DNA of 64,000 nucleotides from Shewanella cyperi. GTDB lineage: Bacteria > Pseudomonadota > Gammaproteobacteria > Enterobacterales > Shewanellaceae. The notes beneath the pieces were generated by a model that was given only the letters and a program-made list of their open reading frames with translations, had not been told where the DNA came from and did not search any database. The DNA lies in NCBI RefSeq assembly GCF_017354985.1, contig NZ_CP071501.1, positions 2,747,501-2,811,500 on the forward strand. The letters are read 5' to 3'. Below, piece after piece: positions 58,025 through 64,000 of this stretch (the stretch's first letter is position 1; each line of letters opens with the position of its first letter). The translations under genes were made by a program, and so were the position numbers.

Positions 58025-58861
58025 ATGAATCAGAGAATTCAATTGCTTTTTATTGTAATCATTACATATGCACAGCTCACCGCTTGTTCTCAGTTCAACA
58101 GTATTAATGGACATGATGACCAATCATTTCAACAGTCAGTTTCATCTATTGCGTTATCGCTTAACGATAAGCAGAGACATTCATTTTTATCGGCTCTTGA
58201 TCTAATCATTGCCTACAAGAGTGGGGGGCTGGCAAGCAAAGATTCTCCAGGTGCAGAAATTAGGATTTCGCTTCATGGAATGACTTTGCAACAAGTTCTA
58301 AATGAAGCAGATAAAATTAAGACAAAACTTGCCAATACCCAAAAGGATGATCTATGTCTAAAAATTGCAACTGAATATAATGACATAAATATAAGTTACG
58401 AAACTGAAGAAGACTTGAATAATGAGAGAGAAAAACATGATAAAACTGCATTCATATGGACAGACGAATATAAAAGCGAGTGGTTTGACGGTCCTAGAGA
58501 GCGGCGAAGAATCCTTTCTGAACAACTAACTAAAATTACTAACAAACAAACCGCAGAAAAGCTATTCCTCCTAATCAATAGTTATAAAAAATCTCTTAGT
58601 AGCTACATGATTAATCTGCAAATGAAAAGACTTTTAACTGATGAAAAAGGAAACTACCTTTTATCGAGTTTTGAGGAAAAAAATAAAAAGCTAGAAATAG
58701 AGTTTTTGAGATCGATAATAAGCATCAACAATGCCTTGCCTAACCTCTCCAAACCAATTCAACCTGTATGTTCCCTAGATTGTTGGGAAGAAATGAGCCA
58801 TTTGGACGGGGACCCAATTCCATTTGACCTTTCGGACAAAATGGCGAAATTGAAAAAGTGA
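58025..58861 (+). CDS. AT-rich predicted lipoprotein, function unknown
   Basis: 278 residues from the ATG at 58025, which has AAGGAAG nine bases upstream. The signal MNQRIQLLFIVIITYAQLTAC ends in a lipobox (Cys21). The mature part is mostly helical with Lys/Glu/Asn (LQQVLNEADKIKTKLA, NEREKHDKTAFIWTDEY) and no recognisable domain; one Cys pair (CSLDC) lies near the C-terminus. The base composition is much lower in GC than the rest of the window, which suggests separate acquisition. Located between the satellite-type genes and the restriction block. Confidence 0.75.
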   Translation: MNQRIQLLFIVIITYAQLTACSQFNSINGHDDQSFQQSVSSIALSLNDKQRHSFLSALDLIIAYKSGGLASKDSPGAEIRISLHGMTLQQVLNEADKIKTKLANTQKDDLCLKIATEYNDINISYETEEDLNNEREKHDKTAFIWTDEYKSEWFDGPRERRRILSEQLTKITNKQTAEKLFLLINSYKKSLSSYMINLQMKRLLTDEKGNYLLSSFEEKNKKLEIEFLRSIISINNALPNLSKPIQPVCSLDCWEEMSHLDGDPIPFDLSDKMAKLKK

Positions 58862-59165
58862 TATGAATTATTTAAGTGCATTAGTCAAGACTAATGCTGC
58901 TCAAAACTCACGCTAACGTTTAAAAGGCTGTTCATTGTGATGCTGCATGTACCACTGAAAACTTTCAATCTAGGCAATTTTAAGCCAGCAGTCCTAAAAA
59001 TGCCCTACACCACAATGTAATCGGGCTAACGATGGCCTCCAAAGGGGTTGCTGAAAGCAGCTCGGTTAACCCCAGTTGATGCCGGGCGGCGATGTAGAGG
59101 CAAATGATGTCACCAAGGCCATCTTTGTATTGTTGGAAGGCATTGCCCTTTAACGTGTTCGCCCG
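58862..59165. other. Gap with an in-frame remnant behind the CoiA-like gene
   Basis: On the minus strand, reading past the CoiA-like stop codon in the same frame stays open to a TAA at 58980-58982. The ~60 residues (such as KGNAFQQYKDGLGDIICLYI) look protein-like. No start codon or ribosome site is evident. It may be a lost C-terminal domain or the tail of another gene. Confidence 0.35.
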
Positions 59166-60119
59166 TTAATACCCGGAATCCTGGCTGAGAAAACGCTTCT
59201 GAGTCACGTAGAGGTGAGTACAGCAAATCGGGCAGGCATTGGCCTTACCTTTAAAACCGGTGAACTCCTTGCCACAAACACATTTGCAGCGCACCAGCTT
59301 GTTGGGGTCAATACTAGAGGCTTTTGTATGGTGCTCTGTCACAGCCGCTAAAAGGTCTCCCAACTCCACATCGTCAGGTGTTGGGCTGCCAACTAATTTC
59401 TGCTCTTCAAGCGCTGCATCAATCAGTTGATGCTTTTTGGCGAGGCGTTCATCCTCTCTGGGATGGTATAGCCAAAACTTTGCCCGAGTGCCGGTGTTGA
59501 GCCAGCCCAGCAGCTGCGCTTTAGCACTGCCAAGCACGCCCCCTTCGGCCATGGGGTCACGATAAAAGTGGTGGGATAAGACCTCAAGGTCCAACAGTAT
59601 CGCACCAGCGCCCATTTGCCGCAGCAGACGTTTCTCTATCGGGAAAGTGCGCCCCTGGTACACGAAATACACTATCAATGACGCCTCAGGGAATTCATAC
59701 AGAGCATCAACCTTGTGCCCCATAAAGTCGGCATCCACGGTCAGCTTCCCCATTGCCGGGGTTAAAACGACCTCTTTGGCACACTTAACTTCAGGCTTGA
59801 AGCGGTGCTGCAACACCGGGGGAACAGTGACGTGAATGAGATACTCAGGCACGGTTAACCCGGCGCCTTCATTCAGCAGCTGGTGCGCCATCATCCTGAG
59901 CGACACTTCAAAGGAGTACTCGCAATCGACTATTTCTTCTTTGGGGATATTGCGGGTATGGTGGGAAAAGTGCCATTCGCGCTCATCGCCATGGCGGGCA
60001 GACAAGCGCAAACCACAGGAGGGACAAATACAGCCACACGCCAGACCACGCTCAACCTCGGCGACATCTTTCCAGTCGCCGGTCGCTTCATCCTTTCCGA
60101 AGGGTACGCCAAATTTCAT
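59166..60119 (-). CDS. CoiA-like protein with two zinc-finger motifs
   Basis: 317 residues from the ATG at 60119 (MKFGVPFGKDEATG), with AAGGA eight bases before it; starts at 60128 and 60137 are possible. The N-terminal part has CGCICPSCGLRLSARHG followed by WHFSHH, as in the zinc-binding nuclease-associated start of CoiA-like proteins. The middle (about 90-240) may hold a restriction-endonuclease-like fold. The C-terminus is a second zinc ribbon, CKCVCGKEFTGFKGKANACP. CoiA-like proteins occur in competence and in mobile or defence loci. It lies 74 bp downstream of the membrane protein gene. Confidence 0.7.
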   Translation of the reverse strand: MKFGVPFGKDEATGDWKDVAEVERGLACGCICPSCGLRLSARHGDEREWHFSHHTRNIPKEEIVDCEYSFEVSLRMMAHQLLNEGAGLTVPEYLIHVTVPPVLQHRFKPEVKCAKEVVLTPAMGKLTVDADFMGHKVDALYEFPEASLIVYFVYQGRTFPIEKRLLRQMGAGAILLDLEVLSHHFYRDPMAEGGVLGSAKAQLLGWLNTGTRAKFWLYHPREDERLAKKHQLIDAALEEQKLVGSPTPDDVELGDLLAAVTEHHTKASSIDPNKLVRCKCVCGKEFTGFKGKANACPICCTHLYVTQKRFLSQDSGY

Positions 60120-60211
60120 CTCTGCCATCCTTAGCACGCTTAAGTCCTGTTATTCTGAATGCCTATCACCGTCTACGCTTAGTTACTGTATGCACAAAAT
60201 CACAAGTGCCT

Positions 60212-61492
60212 TTAATCAGGATGGATGACACTTCCACTTACATCCGTGATAAAAGGCGTTCCAGCGCCGTTATTACCCAATACAATCGGAAAAGCAACAA
60301 TCAACGATGTTTGAATACTATCACCATAAAACATCTTATCCTCATGATTCGTACCAGAAACAACGCAGCTCATCTCGGCTTCCCAGCGATTCAATGACAC
60401 GTTGAAATTGACCGAATTCACTTGATAGTCACTGATCTCATCGAAATAGGCATTTGTCTCAGCCATGGGCCCACTAAGACCATCACTTTGAAAAACATCA
60501 ACTTGGTTATCTTCGAAATATGAAATGGCTTCATCCTCTAAGGATTCGCTAGATATTAATCTACAATGCTCAACAGTTTCAAACAATGTAACTAGATAGT
60601 CAAACAGCTGGTTTTCATCTATAGAAATAGTGCTATCAGACTCCACTAAATCCTGTAGTTCCGAGAGAAAATATTCATGATCATAAATAACAACCGACAA
60701 GTCTTTCAGCGCATTTAAATTAAAACCCTTGTCTTTTAATATTGAACTTTTTGAATCGAATCCGAACGCAATTTCAATTGCTCTCCTCATGATCTCAACT
60801 TTTAACACAACACCATCATTCACCAGTATTTCTGACATATTTTCAAGATATTCATATAGCGTTGGAAATTGAGCTGATATGATTTGGTTATCATGAAACG
60901 CTTTTGCTCGTTCATGAGCTTGTCTCTCACGCTCATCCACAAGCCTTTGCTTTTCCAGCTCCATTTCAGCTTTAGCAGCCTCCGCTTTAGCCTTTTCTGC
61001 TAGTGCAGATTTAGCTTCTGCTTCAGCCCTAGAAGAATCAGCATCAGCAGCTACTTTCTTAGCTTCAGACTCCTTTTGTTCTATATCGGCTTTTATTTTT
61101 CGACCGATGTAGTCATTATCCGGATTAGACTTGTACCTTTCTTCATTTAATTTAAAAAGCTTCTTTTCCTTTTCTATATCAGTATCTACTACTTCGTTAT
61201 ACCTCAACAACTCTGCATGTCGCCTGAATTTTTGGGTGATTACATTTAAATATGGGAGCCCAAAAACATAGATAAGAGCGGCTACAAATGGCCAAAGCCA
61301 AAACTGATAGTCAGAAAAACTATTTGAATCTTGAAACGCTTGCAACCTTGCACTGAGACTTTCATCGCCCCAGAACAACAACAAGAACTTGTCCCAGTTG
61401 AATAATAGCCAAGCACTTAAAAATGCCCCAATCACTGGACTGGTGACTTTAACTTGATTATCCTTTAACCAACTTGAAATTATGTCATTCAT
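60212..61492 (-). CDS. Coiled-coil inner membrane protein, function unknown
   Basis: 426 residues. Two transmembrane helices near 19-40 (VIGAFLSAWLLFNWDKFLLL) and 64-85 (FWLWPFVAALIYVFGLPYLN). A long charged coiled-coil occupies about 90-205, rich in Ala, Lys and Glu (AEAKSALAEKAKAEAAKAEM). A C-terminal globular domain of about 200 acidic residues follows, with no recognised motif. It starts 23 bp after the hsdS stop on the same strand, so it is probably co-transcribed with hsdM-hsdS. That position is where accessory anti-phage genes are often found in type I loci. I do not recognise the family. Confidence 0.8.
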   Translation of the reverse strand: MNDIISSWLKDNQVKVTSPVIGAFLSAWLLFNWDKFLLLFWGDESLSARLQAFQDSNSFSDYQFWLWPFVAALIYVFGLPYLNVITQKFRRHAELLRYNEVVDTDIEKEKKLFKLNEERYKSNPDNDYIGRKIKADIEQKESEAKKVAADADSSRAEAEAKSALAEKAKAEAAKAEMELEKQRLVDERERQAHERAKAFHDNQIISAQFPTLYEYLENMSEILVNDGVVLKVEIMRRAIEIAFGFDSKSSILKDKGFNLNALKDLSVVIYDHEYFLSELQDLVESDSTISIDENQLFDYLVTLFETVEHCRLISSESLEDEAISYFEDNQVDVFQSDGLSGPMAETNAYFDEISDYQVNSVNFNVSLNRWEAEMSCVVSGTNHEDKMFYGDSIQTSLIVAFPIVLGNNGAGTPFITDVSGSVIHPD

Positions 61493-61515
61493 TATTTATT
61501 CCAACATGTTTATTT

Positions 61516-63366
61516 CTATACGTGCTGTTCTAAAATCGCATCGGTGAGCTTGAGCTGGGTTTGCTGACTGTCGCTGAGGCGTTGTTTGAGTTGGTCGCAG
61601 ATGGCCATTAGTTCATCGACTTTAGCTACAATGGCTTTTTGTTCTTTCTGTGGAGGGAAACTAACCAAAAAACTTCTTATAAGAGAAAGATTTAGATTCC
61701 CTTGTGATACTCCTTTACCTAAAGTATTTCTCTCTGAGAAGCCCCGGCCGATAGGTGAGTTGAGCCAAATAGCGAGGTATTTGGAATAAACCGCATTCCT
61801 ATGGGGTTTAAGCAGTCCCGTACTTACGTATATTGCAAACTCCAAGTCAGTGTCAATAACAGCCGCTTCCCCAATACCTGCACCAACACGAGACAATAGA
61901 ATATCCCCAAATTCAGGCTTCCGACTTTTAATATATAATTGATAATGCTCCTCAGATACGTAGCGACAAAATTCCGGCATGAATCTGAATGGTTTTACAC
62001 ACTGTGCCGAAACAAATGGACGCCCTCTATCTGTATATTTTGGCGTCTGGTGAGTACCATCTGTTATCAGTGAACACAGATCTTGCATATATGCAAAAGC
62101 CCAACCCTCAGGTATGGGGAAGGGTTTCTCGTCCTCGGTGATGGCGGGGAGCGGTTTGTCTTTTTTGATTTTTTTCTCTTTCACCAAACGCGCTTTTTCG
62201 GCGGCGATGCGCTCGAGCAGCTTGGCGGCGGGTTCATAGTCGGGACTGTTTCTCGCCTCGCGGCTGGCTTGGGGCACCAGCTTACCCATGACCGCCAGTT
62301 GCAGTATGGTCTGCTTTAAGGCGTCGATGCTGGCTTCGGTGGTAAACAGGGTATCGAAATGGTCGCTAATGCGGGCCCAGTTGGCCATGAAGTCATCGGC
62401 AGCAGAATTTATTAGCGAATCCAACAGGACGGTGACCAGCTGCTGGTGGGCCTCGATGCTGGCTTCGGTTTGCTGCTCCAGCTGATCGCATAGCGCCATC
62501 AGCTCTTCGACTTTAGCGACGATGCGGTGTTGTTCTTCGAGGGGGGGAACTGGTAGTAGAAGTGTAAGAACTGAACTGGTATTCAATTCAACTTGTTTGG
62601 TCGAACCCGATACGAGAGATTTCTCATGATCCGGTTCTATTCTACTTTGAATGCCAGGGGCTGCAACATAACACTTTAAAAAGTCCGAACTAACGCCCAA
62701 TGGCCTAATTACAGTGACGTGCGAGTCGGCAACGATCTTTGCGCCAAGTGTATCCTTCAGCACATTTATTCGACCTACGGTACCCGTTCCCGTGGAGTTC
62801 CACAATAAATCGCCTGATTGTAAAAAACGCTCTTCTTGATAACCACCTAATGAAGAGTCCTCAATGAATCTCGCTTGTGAAATATCAAAACCTGACCATT
62901 GAATACACTTCTGAGAAACCACCTTGACCACACCACAGTCAGCATACGATGGTCCTTTGCCTCGTTGAATATATGAGCTTAGAGACTGAAAGTGACACCA
63001 CTCCCATCCCTCCGGCAGCGCAAACGGCTTCTCGTCTTCACCAATTTCTGGCAACGCCTTGGGCTTTTTGACCTTGCCTTCTTTCACCAACTGCGCCTTT
63101 TCAGCAGCAATCCGCTCAAGCAGCTCAGACGCTGGCTCGTCCGTTGGATCCTGAGGCACCAGCTTGCCACGCACGGCCAGCTCCAAAATCAGCTCGCGCA
63201 GCTTTTTGATACCGTAAAGATCGATTTTCTTGCCACTGCCACGGCCGGAGGCGGACTTGGCTTGAATAGCAGAAGTCCAGATATCGATATGGTCGATAAT
63301 TGCTCCTGCATGATCGACATTCACGCCATCCATGGCGCTCGCAGTTATAAGCTTCTCGACTGACAT
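61516..63366 (-). CDS. hsdS: Type I restriction-modification specificity subunit
   Basis: 616 residues. There are two target recognition domains: about 120-290 and 430-580. Each is preceded by a repeated conserved segment: LLERIAAEKAQLVKEGKVKK / EDEKPFALPEGWEW first, then LLERIAAEKARLVKEKKIKK / EDEKPFPIPEGWAF. These are followed by the helical spacers with LEEQHRIVAKVEELMALCDQ and QKEQKAIVAKVDELMAICDQ. The spacing of the helices sets the gap of the bipartite target. Start ATG overlaps the hsdM stop (TGATG). It is longer than many HsdS (about 400-460) because of an N-terminal and spacer extension. Confidence 0.95.
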   Translation of the reverse strand: MSVEKLITASAMDGVNVDHAGAIIDHIDIWTSAIQAKSASGRGSGKKIDLYGIKKLRELILELAVRGKLVPQDPTDEPASELLERIAAEKAQLVKEGKVKKPKALPEIGEDEKPFALPEGWEWCHFQSLSSYIQRGKGPSYADCGVVKVVSQKCIQWSGFDISQARFIEDSSLGGYQEERFLQSGDLLWNSTGTGTVGRINVLKDTLGAKIVADSHVTVIRPLGVSSDFLKCYVAAPGIQSRIEPDHEKSLVSGSTKQVELNTSSVLTLLLPVPPLEEQHRIVAKVEELMALCDQLEQQTEASIEAHQQLVTVLLDSLINSAADDFMANWARISDHFDTLFTTEASIDALKQTILQLAVMGKLVPQASREARNSPDYEPAAKLLERIAAEKARLVKEKKIKKDKPLPAITEDEKPFPIPEGWAFAYMQDLCSLITDGTHQTPKYTDRGRPFVSAQCVKPFRFMPEFCRYVSEEHYQLYIKSRKPEFGDILLSRVGAGIGEAAVIDTDLEFAIYVSTGLLKPHRNAVYSKYLAIWLNSPIGRGFSERNTLGKGVSQGNLNLSLIRSFLVSFPPQKEQKAIVAKVDELMAICDQLKQRLSDSQQTQLKLTDAILEQHV

Positions 63367-64000
63367 CAGTTGAACTCTCCTTGAGTGCCGGAGCTGAGCG
63401 CCTTACCGAGAATGTCTTTCAGCTGGGTGCGCAGCGCGCTTATCTCCTGCTGCTGGGCGGCAAAGCGGGCGAGCAGTTCATCTGGGTCATGGCTTTCGAC
63501 CTCACCGACATGGGGGTTTTTGATGTCGAGATTGAAGTTACGCTCGATAAGGGTGTCGATGCTGACCTTCCAGGCGTGCTCATTCTCGACCCGGGCGGCA
63601 AAACCGTCGGCCTCGTCGCCCCACCACTGGATTTCGGCTTCAAACTCTTCAAACTTCATCGGCTTGGTTTTGCTGTAATTTTTAACGCCGTCCGGATAGG
63701 GGTGCTCGTAGAACCAGACGTCTTTGGTGGGCGCTCCCTTGGTGAAGAACAGGATATTGGTTTTGATGCCGGTGTAGGGGTTAAACACGCCGTTTGGCAG
63801 GCGCACTATGGTGTGCAGGTTACAGCTGTCACAGAGCAGCTTTTTGATTTTGGTTTTAACGCCTTCGCCAAATAGGGTGCCGTCCGGCAGGACCACTGCG
63901 GCGCGGCCCTTGTCAGCCAAGACTTCGATAATGAGCTGCAGGAACAGATCGGCGGTTTCGCGGGTTTGCATGTCGGCCGGGAAGTTCTTTTCGATGCCAT
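63366..64000 (-). CDS. hsdM: Type I restriction-modification methyltransferase subunit, C-terminal part
   Basis: The gene continues past the window edge; the visible 211 codons are the C-terminal part. The N6-adenine methylase fold is recognisable from RETADLFLQLIIEVLADKGRA, VVLPDGTLFGEG and LPNGVFNPYTGIKTNILFF, which follow the NPPF catalytic motif in complete HsdM proteins (that motif is outside). The C-terminal helices (ELLARFAAQQQEISALRTQL) contact HsdS. HsdM with HsdS methylates the recognition site. hsdR is not visible; it may lie further along on the minus strand. Confidence 0.94.
   Translation of the reverse strand, partial: GIEKNFPADMQTRETADLFLQLIIEVLADKGRAAVVLPDGTLFGEGVKTKIKKLLCDSCNLHTIVRLPNGVFNPYTGIKTNILFFTKGAPTKDVWFYEHPYPDGVKNYSKTKPMKFEEFEAEIQWWGDEADGFAARVENEHAWKVSIDTLIERNFNLDIKNPHVGEVESHDPDELLARFAAQQQEISALRTQLKDILGKALSSGTQGEFN

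Noticed and set aside
53729..64000. CRISPR array or second attachment site in the island
   Set aside because: No regularly spaced direct repeats and no second copy of the ssrA 3' end are visible in this part.

Overview
The window reads as a moderately GC-rich Shewanella chromosome (Gammaproteobacteria, Alteromonadales). The evidence is the gene order rlmN-pilF-rodZ-ispG-hisS-yfgM-bamB-der, the neighbourhood bamE / rnfH-ratA / smpB-ssrA, a tmRNA tag reading ANDDNYALAA, cydABX, aceBA, and a borosin precursor/methyltransferase pair of the kind described in Shewanella oneidensis. I cannot assign a species from the sequence alone.

Layout. 1-6.4 kb: end of a chalcone-isomerase-like gene, an outer membrane beta-barrel protein, and a TetR regulator divergent from an RND efflux adaptor and pump, with a palindromic operator between them. 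6.4-10.2 kb: a YdcH-like gene and a cytochrome bd operon (cydA-cydB-cydX followed by a TfoX C-terminal-domain gene) with a perfect FNR-type box upstream. 10.5-10.8 kb: a self-contained small-protein transcription unit. 10.9-22.5 kb: purL, mltF, a 39-residue basic protein, tadA, guaB-guaA and xseA. 22.5-31.5 kb: the der-to-rlmN housekeeping cluster on the minus strand (outer membrane assembly, isoprenoid synthesis, histidyl-tRNA, cell shape, pilus assembly, rRNA/tRNA methylation).

31.7-42.2 kb: a 5'-nucleotidase-like enzyme, a LysR / DoxX / pirin group, three small GNAT acetyltransferases with a DUF3820 gene, a ParA-like ATPase overlapping a ribbon-helix-helix partner, MtfA peptidase, a secreted SnoaL-like protein and an HDOD-GAF regulator. 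42.4-45.5 kb: the glyoxylate shunt (aceB-aceA) with a FadR-like palindrome upstream. 46.2-51 kb: a CPA2 cation/proton antiporter, then a minus-strand unit of a borosin N-methyltransferase (sonM-like), a 70-residue borosin precursor (sonA-like) and a TPR-GGDEF diguanylate cyclase. This is the most distinctive system in the window. 51.2-53.7 kb: bamE, rnfH-ratA, smpB and ssrA.

53.73 kb to the end: a genomic island entered at the 3' end of ssrA. It starts with a P4-type integrase overlapping an unknown gene, then an AlpA-type regulator and a YagK/YfjJ-type (inovirus Gp2-like) protein, a layout like the E. coli CP4-57 satellite prophage. An AT-rich lipoprotein gene follows. On the minus strand is a type I restriction-modification block (hsdM partial, hsdS) with a coiled-coil membrane protein of unknown function and a CoiA-like zinc-finger protein behind it. 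The far end of the island and hsdR, if present, lie outside the window.
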